Source of the DNA: Angelakisella massiliensis
GTDB taxonomy: Bacteria; Bacillota; Clostridia; Oscillospirales; Ruminococcaceae
NCBI RefSeq assembly: GCF_900104675.1
Contig: NZ_LT629945.1
Coordinates: 682,046 to 746,045, forward strand
DNA: 64,000 bases
Reading direction: 5' to 3'
Position numbers and translations under genes: made by a program. Below the pieces are notes generated by a model, which worked only from the letters and a program-made list of their open reading frames with translations, was not told the origin of the DNA and made no database searches. Of the stretch, positions 16,628 to 24,803 are shown in pieces. Within the stretch, counting starts at the first letter, position 1. The number at the start of each line of letters is the position of its first letter.

Positions 16628-18691
16628 TTATACCATTCCCATTACCATGGCCCAGATGGCGTCCATGGTCTCCGCGCAGGCGGCGCCGTCAAAGATCACA
16701 GCGGAGGATTGGCCTGCCTGCGCAATGACCAGCATCTCCCCTTCATAACTGATGGTCACGTTTGTTTCCGGCCCCTGAAGGCAGATACTCAAAGCCCCTC
16801 CAGTGGTTGGATTTTTGGGCTGGGTGACTGCCAGCTCCAACCCGCTCAGCTGGGAAACGATCCATGCGGCGTCCTCCTCACTCATGGGGACGGACTGGGG
16901 GGTGCTGCCGGGTATATTGAGGGCGGTCAAGTTGGTAAGGCCGGACAGGTTCAGCCCGCTGATCAGCTGCTGATAAGCATCCAGCTGATCCTCTGTTGCC
17001 CAGATTTGGTCAGTGGGGATACCGCTTTGATCCGGGGCGTAATCCCAGCTGTTGGCGGCTGTGGCGGTAAATCCCTGGGATTCAGGTTCCGGCTCGATAC
17101 CCCAGTAACTCTCCTCCAGCATGGGAGCCAGCTGATCCGGGCTTCCCAGCAATGCCAGCGCTTCTTCCTTGGAGAGGGTGCGGATATAGTCCTTCAGTCG
17201 GTCCAATACCTCTTGGGAAACATCGGGATATGCCTGAGGCGTAACGGCTTCCAGCGCCGCTTCCACCTCCGGGTCGGTCCAGTAAGAGGGATTGAGCATA
17301 TAGGCTACCATCTGCTGATCCTGAAGAAGGGTCAGCGCATCCTCTGTGGGCTGGCTGAGAACATAATTTTTAAATTGCTGGATGGCGTTTTCGCTGGAGT
17401 AAGGATAGTTTTCCAGCGTAATGGTTTCCAGCGCCGCCTCCACCTCCGGGTCGGTCCAGTAGGAAGGATTGAGCATATAGGCCACCATCTGCTCATCTTT
17501 CATCAGCTCCAGCGCCTCCTGGATGGAAAGAGAATGTACATGGTCTTTGAATTTTTCAATGGTATCCTCGCTGGAGTGGGGATAGTTTTCCAGCGTAATG
17601 GCCTCCAGTGCCGCTTCCAGTACCTCCTGGTCATCAGCGGTGGATACGGCGGGAGAATCCGACTGTGATGGTTCCGACGATTCCTCCGGCTGAGCGCCGC
17701 AGGCCACCAGACCGCCGATGAGCAATGCACACAGCAGCACCGCCGCGAAAACAACCACTCCTGTGCGGCGTTTTTTGGTGTTGAGGATATTGGCAAATCG
17801 TTCTTTCATCGTTTCCTTGCCTCCATAAAAATGAGTGGACAATACTGTTGCTACCAGTGGCTCCCGGCGGATGTTGGCCAGGATCACCTCACTGTACAGG
17901 CGGCGGGTCTCTTTATCCGCTCCCGCCACTACCGCCGCGTCGCAGGATATCTCCAAATCCCTGTCGGCGTTTCGGACCATCAGCCAGATCACCGGGTTAA
18001 ACCAGTGGACCGTATTGGCTGCCAGCAGCAGCGCCTTGTACCAGATATCCCGCCGCTTGTAATGGGTCAGCTCATGGCGCAGGATGAAGAACAGCTCCTC
18101 CCGCTGGTAGTCTCTTCTGGGAAGGACCAGCACAGGCCGGAAAAAACCGAACATCAACGGACTTTGCAGCTGATTGTTGAATAAAAGGCGAATACCGGCG
18201 CCAACACCCATGGCCTCGGAAACCTGTCCCAGGGCGGCGGCCAGGGGACTTTCCTTCTCCACGGGACGGCTCCAGCGGAAAACATTCCTTTGGAAATGAA
18301 GATAGGACAGCAGGTGCCACAGCCCAAACAGCACCATTCCCAGAATCCACAGGCTCCACAGCAGATCAATGGTGGTCATGGGGGCGGCGGCAGTCTCAGA
18401 CAGCCCCGGCGATACACCGGGAGTGGCGGGAGAGGTGGGGGGGATCTCCTGGGGCGGCTGTGCCGGAGCGCTGATGGAGACTTCCGGAATATTCACTTCC
18501 ACCCTGGCGGGGGCGGCGGAAAAATCAGGATTCCATGGAATCAGCAGCCGTACCGCCAACACCAGCCACAGCCAATATTTCCACCGGGCCACAAAGGTAC
18601 GGTTGATACGGGCGGACAAAAGGCGGACCACCAGAATCACCACCGAGGTTCCGGCGGAGATTTCCAGCAGCGTGAAAAAAATCTTTTCCAC
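16628..18691 (-). CDS. BlaR1/MecR1-like M56 metalloprotease sensor with three 59-residue repeats (module 1)
   Basis: A 687-residue membrane sensor. Four predicted helices surround a cytoplasmic gluzincin domain with H206-E-L-T-H210 and the M56 signature HWFNPVIW. A last helix near 325-345 (VVVFAAVLLCALLIGGLVAC) leads to an extracytoplasmic region. There, three tandem units of about 59 residues each carry ALEAITLENYP and YMLNPSYWTDPE or variants. No penicillin-binding fold is evident. In the family, a signal triggers proteolysis that releases the BlaI-type repressor. The GTG start lies 3 nt after the repressor stop, with AAGGAGG inside the end of that gene. Confidence 0.85.
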   Translation of the reverse strand: MEKIFFTLLEISAGTSVVILVVRLLSARINRTFVARWKYWLWLVLAVRLLIPWNPDFSAAPARVEVNIPEVSISAPAQPPQEIPPTSPATPGVSPGLSETAAAPMTTIDLLWSLWILGMVLFGLWHLLSYLHFQRNVFRWSRPVEKESPLAAALGQVSEAMGVGAGIRLLFNNQLQSPLMFGFFRPVLVLPRRDYQREELFFILRHELTHYKRRDIWYKALLLAANTVHWFNPVIWLMVRNADRDLEISCDAAVVAGADKETRRLYSEVILANIRREPLVATVLSTHFYGGKETMKERFANILNTKKRRTGVVVFAAVLLCALLIGGLVACGAQPEESSEPSQSDSPAVSTADDQEVLEAALEAITLENYPHSSEDTIEKFKDHVHSLSIQEALELMKDEQMVAYMLNPSYWTDPEVEAALETITLENYPYSSENAIQQFKNYVLSQPTEDALTLLQDQQMVAYMLNPSYWTDPEVEAALEAVTPQAYPDVSQEVLDRLKDYIRTLSKEEALALLGSPDQLAPMLEESYWGIEPEPESQGFTATAANSWDYAPDQSGIPTDQIWATEDQLDAYQQLISGLNLSGLTNLTALNIPGSTPQSVPMSEEDAAWIVSQLSGLELAVTQPKNPTTGGALSICLQGPETNVTISYEGEMLVIAQAGQSSAVIFDGAACAETMDAIWAMVMGMV

Positions 18692-18694
18692 CCC

Positions 18695-19081
18695 TCACTC
18701 CTCCTTCTGCGCCTGGTCCAGAAAGTCCTGAAGCTCCTCCAGATCCTTGTCCCCAATAGCCCCGCTTTTGTACAGACAGGAAATCAGGCTGGGAAGGGAG
18801 TTTCCGTACATCCGGTGCAGAAAACTGCGGCTTTCCTCTTCCTTGTACTCCTCCTCCTCCACCAGCGGGGAATAGAGGTTGTTTCTGGTACTGCGGTCGC
18901 AGGCGAGATATCCCTTTTCCACCAAGCGTGCCAACACCGTCATCAGGGTGGAGAGGGCCCAGGTACGCTTCTGCCGGATCTGCTGCAAAATTTCGCTGCC
19001 GGTGATGGGGCGTCCCGCATCCCAGACTGCCAGCATAATCTCCAGTTCGCTGTCGCTCAGCTTCTTTTTTGGTATGGTCAT
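18695..19081 (-). CDS. BlaI/MecI-family repressor (module 1)
   Basis: A 128-residue winged-helix repressor expected to dimerise on a TACA/TGTA-type operator and to be inactivated through the linked M56 protein. The N-terminal half contains SDSELEIMLAVWDAGRPITG and the recognition region WALSTLMTVLARLVEKGYL; the C-terminal half is the dimerisation and cleavage part. A strong promoter with overlapping dyads lies upstream. Confidence 0.9.
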   Translation of the reverse strand: MTIPKKKLSDSELEIMLAVWDAGRPITGSEILQQIRQKRTWALSTLMTVLARLVEKGYLACDRSTRNNLYSPLVEEEEYKEEESRSFLHRMYGNSLPSLISCLYKSGAIGDKDLEELQDFLDQAQKEE

Positions 19082-19114
19082 AGACTATCCATCCAATACA
19101 AAAGTATAATATTA

Positions 19115-19167
19115 TACAAATGTAGATTCACTGGTTTTATTATACAGCTGTGTAATATCTCTGTCAA
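19115..19167 (-). promoter_or_regulatory. Promoter and BlaI-type operators of module 1
   Basis: Read on the minus strand: TTGACA (19162-19167), 17 bp, TATAAT (19139-19144), both perfect. The dyad TACA-n4-TGTA (19143-19154) overlaps the -10 and spacer. A second, TACA-n2-TGTA (19115-19124), lies just downstream of the predicted start. This is the layout expected for autorepression. Confidence 0.75.
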
Positions 19168-19284
19168 CTATCCCCTGTATAAAATTTTCGCCGGAACCAT
19201 TCAGTGGTCCTTTCCCAGCAAATACCGGACAAATCAACGCCGAATTTGATCACGAATCAAGCAAACTGTTCAACTTTCGACAGC

Positions 19285-19324
19285 AAAACGCCCCCGCTCT
19301 ACAAAAAGAGAGCGGAGGCGTTTT
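19285..19324 (-). terminator. Terminator of the feo operon
   Basis: A 16-bp stem with one mismatch (AAAACGCC-CCGCTCT / AGAGCGG-GGCGTTTT) lies directly after the small Feo-associated gene. Confidence 0.8.
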
Positions 19325-19341
19325 CTGAAGGTAATGGCTAT

Positions 19342-19542
19342 TTACTTGTCTTTGAGGCGGGAGCTGTCCGCACCGCCGCAGCCATGGCAGCAGGAGCCGG
19401 TATGGGACTGATGGTGGGAGCAGCAGCCCCCTTCCACCGGGCAGCCGATGCACTTGGCTCCGCTTTTTTTAGCCTTGATGACATATCCCGCCGCCGCGGC
19501 CACAATTAGCAGAATGACTGCGATGAGAATAAAATCCATCAT
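19342..19542 (-). CDS. FeoB-associated cysteine-rich membrane protein
   Basis: A 66-residue protein with one N-terminal transmembrane helix (residues 3-22) and a short cytoplasmic tail rich in cysteine and histidine: KCIGCPVEGGC, CSHHQSH, CCHGCGG. It matches the small Cys-rich proteins encoded next to feoB in Firmicutes, thought to assist ferrous iron transfer. It follows feoB by 24 nt on the same strand. The final residues and the terminator directly downstream indicate that it is the last gene of the operon. Confidence 0.88.
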   Translation of the reverse strand: MMDFILIAVILLIVAAAAGYVIKAKKSGAKCIGCPVEGGCCSHHQSHTGSCCHGCGGADSSRLKDK

Positions 19543-19566
19543 AATCCATACTCCTTCCGGGAGATC

Positions 19567-21573
19567 TTATTTAGCTGCGGCACCCAGGGCATATTCCGCA
19601 GCCAGGCTGGCATCGGTCTTTTTAATGAGATAAATCACGATACCCACCATAGCCGCTACAGCGATCAAACCGGGAACAAAGCCGGTGCCAACAGAGCCTG
19701 TGGTCAGCAGTGTGCCGATCTGGTAAACCAGGAACGCCACCGTATAACCGGTACCCAGCTGGAGGCAGATTCCTCCCAGCAGCCACTTTTTGTCCTTGAT
19801 TTCGGAATTCATGGCGCCGATGGCCGCAAAGCAGGGAGGCGTGAAGAGGTTGAACATCAGATAGGCCAGCGCTGCCACAGTGGAGATACCGAAAACAGCC
19901 GCCACCTGATCGGCGCCATGGACCAATACCAGTTCATCCACATCAATAAAGTTGGTAATGCCGTACACAACAGCCAGGGTACCTACCACGTTTTCCTTGG
20001 CGATAAAGCCGGTGACGGCGGCGGCAGCCAGCTGCCAGGCTCCAAAGCCCAGGGGGATCAGCAGCAGCGCGAAGGGAGAAGCGATGGACGCCAGGATGGA
20101 AGTGCTCTCCTGGCCTTCCTCCACCAGCTGGAAGCTCCAGTTGAAGCTTTGCATGATCTGGACAGCGGTGTTGCACAGCAGGATAATGGTACCCGCCTTG
20201 ACGATATAGGCCCAGCCACGGGAACACATGGACAGGAACGCCCGCTTGAGGCTGGGGATCTTGTATTCCGGCAGCTCGATGATAAAGAAGGATTTGCGGT
20301 TCTTGTATCCGGCGATCTTATTGACCAGCAAAGCGCCCAGGAAGATCAGCAGAATACCGGCAAAATACATCAGCGTACCTACCCAGGAGGCATTGGAGAA
20401 GAATACTCCCGCGAACAGGGCGATTACCGGCAGCTTCGCTCCGCAGGGCATAAAGGGGGCCAGCATGGCGGTGGCTTTCCGCTCCCGATCATTGCGGATG
20501 GTGCGGCAGGCCATGATGCCGGGAATGGCGCAGCCGGTGGTGATGACAAAGGGGATAACAGACTTTCCGGAAAGGCCCACTTTCTTGAAGATGGGGTCCA
20601 GCACCACGCTCACCCGGGCCATATAGCCGCAGTCCTCCAGCAGGGAGATGAGGAAGTACATCACCATCACCAGGGGCAGGAAGCCCACCACAGCGCCTAC
20701 GCCGCCGATGATGCCGTCCACCAGCAGGGCCTGGAGCAGCGGAGAGCTATTTTCCACCATGCCCGCCACAGTACCCTGAAATCCTTCGATCCAGCCAACC
20801 AGAATATCCGCAATGGCAGGCCCCAGCGTGGACTGGGAGATATCAAAGACCAGGAACATCACCACCGCGAAGATGGGGATTCCCAACCACTTGTTGGTGA
20901 GGATGTCGTCGATCTTATCCTGGGTGTTCTTTTCCCGGGTGAGGACCTTCCGTGTCTCCACTTTTGCCACAATTCCGTTGACAAACTCAAACCGCTTCCG
21001 GTCAGCGGCCTCCACCTCCGCTTTGCTGTTGAGAGAGATATTTCCCTGATGATAAGGCGCTTGCTGGTGCTGTCCCAGAAGAGAAGCGGCAGTGCGCACC
21101 ACTTCCGTCAAGCCGTTGCCGCTGGCGGAGGTGGAAACGGTGGCCACCACCGGGCAGCCCAACAGGGAAGAAAGCTTTTCGGTATCTATTTTCGTGCCTT
21201 TTTTCTCATTGATATCGCTCTTGTTCAGGGCAACCACCATGGGAATTCCCAGTTCCAGCAGCTGGGTGGTGAAAAACAGGCTTCGGCTGAGATTGGTGGC
21301 ATCCACAATATTGATGATGGCATCGGGATGCTCATTTTTCACATATCCGCTGGTGATGCTCTCTTCGGAGGTAAAGGGAGACATGGAGTAAGCGCCGGGC
21401 AGGTCCACGGCGATGAGTTCTTCCGCTCCCCCATAGAAATTCTTTTTAATGGGGCTCTCTTTCTTCTCCACGGTCACGCCGGCCCAGTTGCCGATACGTT
21501 CATTTCTGCCGGTAAGAGCGTTGTACATGGTGGTCTTACCGCTGTTGGGATTGCCCGTCAAAGCAATTCTCAT
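19567..21573 (-). CDS. feoB: Ferrous iron transporter FeoB
   Basis: A 668-residue GTP-driven Fe(II) importer in the cytoplasmic membrane. The N-terminal G domain shows G1 GNPNSGKT (7-14), switch NWAGVTVE, G3 DLPGAYS and G4 NKSD. Two Gate domains and about ten helices follow, with the conserved cysteine motifs GCAIPG and FTPPCFAAIG. It is shorter than the roughly 770 residues of E. coli FeoB, as usual for Clostridia. AGGAGG precedes the ATG. A dyad resembling an iron-repressor box and a small terminator-like hairpin separate it from feoA. Confidence 0.96.
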   Translation of the reverse strand: MRIALTGNPNSGKTTMYNALTGRNERIGNWAGVTVEKKESPIKKNFYGGAEELIAVDLPGAYSMSPFTSEESITSGYVKNEHPDAIINIVDATNLSRSLFFTTQLLELGIPMVVALNKSDINEKKGTKIDTEKLSSLLGCPVVATVSTSASGNGLTEVVRTAASLLGQHQQAPYHQGNISLNSKAEVEAADRKRFEFVNGIVAKVETRKVLTREKNTQDKIDDILTNKWLGIPIFAVVMFLVFDISQSTLGPAIADILVGWIEGFQGTVAGMVENSSPLLQALLVDGIIGGVGAVVGFLPLVMVMYFLISLLEDCGYMARVSVVLDPIFKKVGLSGKSVIPFVITTGCAIPGIMACRTIRNDRERKATAMLAPFMPCGAKLPVIALFAGVFFSNASWVGTLMYFAGILLIFLGALLVNKIAGYKNRKSFFIIELPEYKIPSLKRAFLSMCSRGWAYIVKAGTIILLCNTAVQIMQSFNWSFQLVEEGQESTSILASIASPFALLLIPLGFGAWQLAAAAVTGFIAKENVVGTLAVVYGITNFIDVDELVLVHGADQVAAVFGISTVAALAYLMFNLFTPPCFAAIGAMNSEIKDKKWLLGGICLQLGTGYTVAFLVYQIGTLLTTGSVGTGFVPGLIAVAAMVGIVIYLIKKTDASLAAEYALGAAAK

Positions 21574-21629
21574 TTTGACTCCTCCTCATGATGCATTTGG
21601 ATCAGACTGCCAAAAGGGTCGCCTTAAAG

Positions 21630-21677
21630 TTAGCTGCGGCTAATCGTATGGTGAAAAAAAGCAGCTGAAAACAGCTG
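21630..21677 (-). promoter_or_regulatory. feoA-feoB spacer: hairpin and DtxR-like dyad
   Basis: On the minus strand a CAGCTG-loop-CAGCTG hairpin followed by seven T residues (21654-21677) could end transcription after feoA. Next comes the perfect dyad TTAGC-n4-GCTAA (21630-21643), similar to DtxR/IdeR-family boxes. feoB may thus have separate iron control. Confidence 0.5.
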
Positions 21678-21686
21678 TCCTGATTT

Positions 21687-21899
21687 TTAAATCAGAATCG
21701 CCGAGGCCAGCTGATGGTCGATGTTATATCGTCCGTCTTTGATGGATACAACGCAGCCGCCTTTCAGGTGGGAAATCACCGTGATCGGCTCCCCGGTGTA
21801 ACATCCCAGCGAAAACAGGAACGCATCCATTTCCTCATCATCCGTCTCAATTGCCCGGATGATATATTCCTTGCCTTCCTGAGCGTTTGTCAAATTCAT
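21687..21899 (-). CDS. feoA: Ferrous iron transport protein A
   Basis: A 70-residue SH3-like cytoplasmic protein that supports FeoB. Conserved features are the early short basic stretch, FLFSLGCYTGEPITVI and the C-terminal INHQLA-like segment (NIDHQLASAILI). The reading frame could begin 18 nt earlier, but AAGGAGG is spaced for ATG 21899 (MNLTNAQ). It is the first gene of the feo cluster, preceded by a promoter and a dyad. Confidence 0.92.
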   Translation of the reverse strand: MNLTNAQEGKEYIIRAIETDDEEMDAFLFSLGCYTGEPITVISHLKGGCVVSIKDGRYNIDHQLASAILI

Positions 21900-21921
21900 G
21901 GGATTTCCTCCTTCCATTCAG

Positions 21922-21974
21922 GTTAGCTCTGACTAACTACGTTACAATATAGCATCCCTCCTCCCCTTTGTCAA
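21922..21974 (-). promoter_or_regulatory. feoA promoter with DtxR-like operator
   Basis: Minus strand TTGACA (21969-21974), 17 bp, TATATT (21946-21951). The dyad GTTAG-n6-CTAAC (21922-21937) covers the predicted start site, the position expected for an iron-dependent repressor. Confidence 0.7.
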
Positions 21975-22152
21975 TCCCTTTTTCTCATATTTTATTTTTT
22001 CTTTTTACCCCCACGTCCCATAAATTGAAGCAGCACACAATTCATGGATGGCCGGACCGGGCCGTCAGCCGCCTGTGGAACCATTGCCTCAAAACAGCTG
22101 CTTTTCCCCCAGGGGAAAAGACTTTGTTCCCCTCTCCTGTGGGGGAGGAACC

Positions 22153-22181
22153 TTGACAGGGTCAAACACCCTGGTTACAAT
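22153..22181 (+). promoter_or_regulatory. Promoter of the CitA/CitB-type two-component system
   Basis: TTGACA (22153-22158), 17 bp, TACAAT (22176-22181). Most of the spacer is the dyad CAGGGT-n5-ACCCTG (22157-22173), which could be an operator. Confidence 0.65.
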
Positions 22182-22250
22182 GAAACAGCACTGTTTTTTA
22201 AACTTGACCTGCTTGAAAGAAGCACATTCACAACAGGAGGGACTGGAAAG

Positions 22251-23903
22251 ATGAGGGAAAATAAAAAAGCCCCATCAGGGCTGGGAGAATTTTTTCGTCA
22301 TCTGTGCCTTCAGACCAGGCTGACACTGTGGATTTGTTCCATCGTGCTGTTGTCTGTTTCTGTAACGGCTGCTCTGGGAACCAACCGGATGATCCGGAAC
22401 AAAGAGGAGGAGATTCGGGACCTGTTATTCAATGTGGCAGATATTGTGGCCCAGAATCCCACCGTCATCAACGACCTGCAATGGACTGAGCCCAGTGCTG
22501 AGGGAGCCATTCAGGCTTTGAGCCAAAGTCTGACCCAGTATATTACTGATGTCAGCCTGGTGGTAGTCTGCGACATGGATTCCATCCGCTATTCTCATCC
22601 AAATCCTCTGGAAATCGGCTCCACCATGGTGGGCGGAGACGAGGCTGCCGTGGTGGAACGGGGAGAGCGGTATGTTTCCACCGCTGAAGGTACTCTGGGC
22701 GTTTCTGTTCGGGCCTTTGTACCCATCTGCACCAGAGAGGGTGTACAGGTTGGATATGTCACCGTAGGCACCATGGAAGAATCTCTGATCGAGGAGCGTC
22801 ATGAAGTGGTTCTCCTGTCCGGGCTTTTTTTGGTTACGGGACTGATCCTGGGCACCATGGGAGCGATTTTGCTGGCCCGGGGCCTGAAAAAGGAGCTGCT
22901 GGACAAGGAGCCTGAAGAACTGGCCCGCCTGTACCGGGAGCACGAAGGAATGCTGGAAGCGCTTCATGAGGGGGTAGTGGCCATTGACGCCCGCTGCCAG
23001 GTTACCCTGATCAACCAGCGGGCCCGGCAGCTGATCGGTATTGGGGATGAGCAGGGCCTTGGGGTGGACATTGCACAGGTAATGCCTACCACCCGTTTGC
23101 CGGAGGTGCTGGAAAACGGCAAGCCGGAATACAACCAGGAGCAGCGGCTGGGCAGCCTGATCATCATTACCAACCGAATCCCCCTGCGGCAGGACGGCAA
23201 GGTTGTAGGAGCTATCGCCACCTTCCAGGATAAGACACAGCTGACCCGCTTGGCGGAAGAGATGACAGGCATCAAACAGCTGGTAGCTGCCATGCGGGCT
23301 CGTTCCCATGAATACATGAACCGTTTCCATGTGGTGCTGGGGCTGCTGGAGCTGGGAGAGGTGGAACGGGCCAAAAACTTTATTCTTCATCTGCAAAATG
23401 ACGACCGGGAAAATGGAGAACGGGTCATCCGCCGGTTCAAGGACCCGGTGATCGCCGGCCTGCTGACCGGCAAGCTGAGCTATTGCCGGGAGCAGGGAGT
23501 GGAACTGGTCATTCAGGAAGACTGTTGGCTTCCTCAGCTCCCTCAGGCAGAGCAGGAGCACTCGCTGGTGACCATTCTGGGCAATCTCATCGATAACAGT
23601 GTGGAGTCCTGCCGCACCGTTGCCGACCATGGCGGAAAAACCGTTGTACTGGTACGGCAGGATGAAAAGGGTCTGGAAATCCGGGTGGAGGACAATGGGC
23701 CCGGCATCGCCCCGGAAAACCTGTCCAAAATCTTCACCCGGGGCTTTTCCACCAAAGGTCCGGACCGGGGCACCGGCCTGTATCTGGTATGCCGGGAGGT
23801 GGAGATGGCGGGAGGCACCATCCGGGCGGAATCACGCCCGGATATCCAAACCATCTTTTGGGTGACGCTTCCCTGGAGCGCACAGCAGGAGGAGGAATAC
23901 TGA
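22251..23903 (+). CDS. CitA/DcuS-type sensor histidine kinase
   Basis: A 550-residue membrane kinase. Transmembrane helices at about 22-42 and 187-208 enclose a periplasmic PAS-like (sCache) sensor whose RYSHPNPLEIG (113-123) is the carboxylate-binding signature of CitA/DcuS proteins. A cytoplasmic PAS (about 230-330) leads to the H-box RSHEYMNRFH with phosphorylated H353. The N-box NLIDNSVES and the G-boxes DNGPGIAP and GTGLYLV follow. ATG 22251 is preceded by GGAGG; the frame is open to 22044 but without support. It probably senses citrate or a related hydroxy-dicarboxylate, given the transporter and lyase genes downstream. Confidence 0.92.
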   Translation: MRENKKAPSGLGEFFRHLCLQTRLTLWICSIVLLSVSVTAALGTNRMIRNKEEEIRDLLFNVADIVAQNPTVINDLQWTEPSAEGAIQALSQSLTQYITDVSLVVVCDMDSIRYSHPNPLEIGSTMVGGDEAAVVERGERYVSTAEGTLGVSVRAFVPICTREGVQVGYVTVGTMEESLIEERHEVVLLSGLFLVTGLILGTMGAILLARGLKKELLDKEPEELARLYREHEGMLEALHEGVVAIDARCQVTLINQRARQLIGIGDEQGLGVDIAQVMPTTRLPEVLENGKPEYNQEQRLGSLIIITNRIPLRQDGKVVGAIATFQDKTQLTRLAEEMTGIKQLVAAMRARSHEYMNRFHVVLGLLELGEVERAKNFILHLQNDDRENGERVIRRFKDPVIAGLLTGKLSYCREQGVELVIQEDCWLPQLPQAEQEHSLVTILGNLIDNSVESCRTVADHGGKTVVLVRQDEKGLEIRVEDNGPGIAPENLSKIFTRGFSTKGPDRGTGLYLVCREVEMAGGTIRAESRPDIQTIFWVTLPWSAQQEEEY

Positions 23904-24583
23904 TGGCGGAAATTCATGTGATGGTAGTGGAAGACGATCCCATGGTCATGGAGATCACCTGCGGCTATATTCAAAGTATTCCCGGCTTTTCCATTGCGGC
24001 CCGGGCCGGCAGCGGCAGCGACGCCCTGCGCCAGTTGGCCCGCTGTAAAGTGGAGCTGCTGATACTGGATATCTATATGCCGGTGATGAATGGGGTGGAG
24101 CTGCTGCGGGAATGCCGGAGCCGGGGAATAGACGCCGACGCCATTTTTCTCACAGCCGCCAAGGATAAACAGATGATTGACCGGGCACTGAAGCTGGGGG
24201 CCGTGGATTATCTGATCAAGCCCTTCGGTTATGACCGCTTCAAAGCCACGCTGGAAACATACCGTCACCGCTACCAGTGCCTTCACGAACAGCACCGGGA
24301 AGCCACCCAGGAAGAGGTGGACCAGCTGTTGGGGGGCGGCAAAAGCGATCACGGACAGATTCAGAAGGGACTTCATGAAAAGACCCTGGACTATGTCCGG
24401 GAATGTGTCCGCAGCTGCGAAAGCGATCTTATTTCCCCGGAGGATCTGATGCAGCAGCTGGCGATTTCCAAATCCACCGCCAGAAGATATCTGGACTACC
24501 TGGCCTCCATCGGAGAGGTGGTGCTCCAAATCGAGTATGGAACGGTGGGGCGGCCTACCTATCGGTACCGGCGGCTTCGGTAA
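23903..24583 (+). CDS. CitB/DcuR-type response regulator
   Basis: A 226-residue regulator with an N-terminal receiver (acidic pocket E10 D11 D12, phosphorylated D56 in LILDIYMP, K at AVDYLIKPF). The C-terminal helix-turn-helix DLMQQLAISKSTARRYLDYL is typical of the CitB family. Its ATG overlaps the kinase stop (TGATG), so the pair is translationally coupled. The AT-rich region in front of the transporter gene is its most likely target. Confidence 0.92.
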   Translation: MAEIHVMVVEDDPMVMEITCGYIQSIPGFSIAARAGSGSDALRQLARCKVELLILDIYMPVMNGVELLRECRSRGIDADAIFLTAAKDKQMIDRALKLGAVDYLIKPFGYDRFKATLETYRHRYQCLHEQHREATQEEVDQLLGGGKSDHGQIQKGLHEKTLDYVRECVRSCESDLISPEDLMQQLAISKSTARRYLDYLASIGEVVLQIEYGTVGRPTYRYRRLR

Positions 24584-24639
24584 ATGGGTAAAAGGTACAG
24601 CTGAGCGGGCCATCTGCCGGGGATAGAAAAAAGAAATAG

Positions 24640-24736
24640 CTCTTATAACGTTAAAATTATAACGAAACAAATTTTATGAATTAAACTTTATTTATAAAAG
24701 CTAAATATTTAAGCAGACGGAGGGAAATGTTATCCT
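24640..24736 (+). promoter_or_regulatory. AT-rich upstream region and promoter for the citrate genes
   Basis: A stretch of very AT-rich sequence (24640-24712) in a GC-rich genome precedes an extended -10, TGT-TATCCT (24728-24736), with a poor -35 (TTTAAG). CitB/DcuR proteins bind AT-rich sites, so an activator-dependent promoter is plausible. The start of the transcript (about 24741-24781) can fold as ACACAA / TTGTGT around CCGC / GCGG. Confidence 0.5.
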
Positions 24737-24803
24737 GATTACACAAAGACTGAGCCGCGTCCTGGTGCGGCAGAGTTGTGTGTATCAAAAGGAGGTTTTC
24801 GTC

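Noticed and set aside
16628-19081. Beta-lactam resistance locus
   Set aside because: Only the protease and repressor parts match BlaR1/BlaI; no penicillin-binding sensor domain or beta-lactamase is present.
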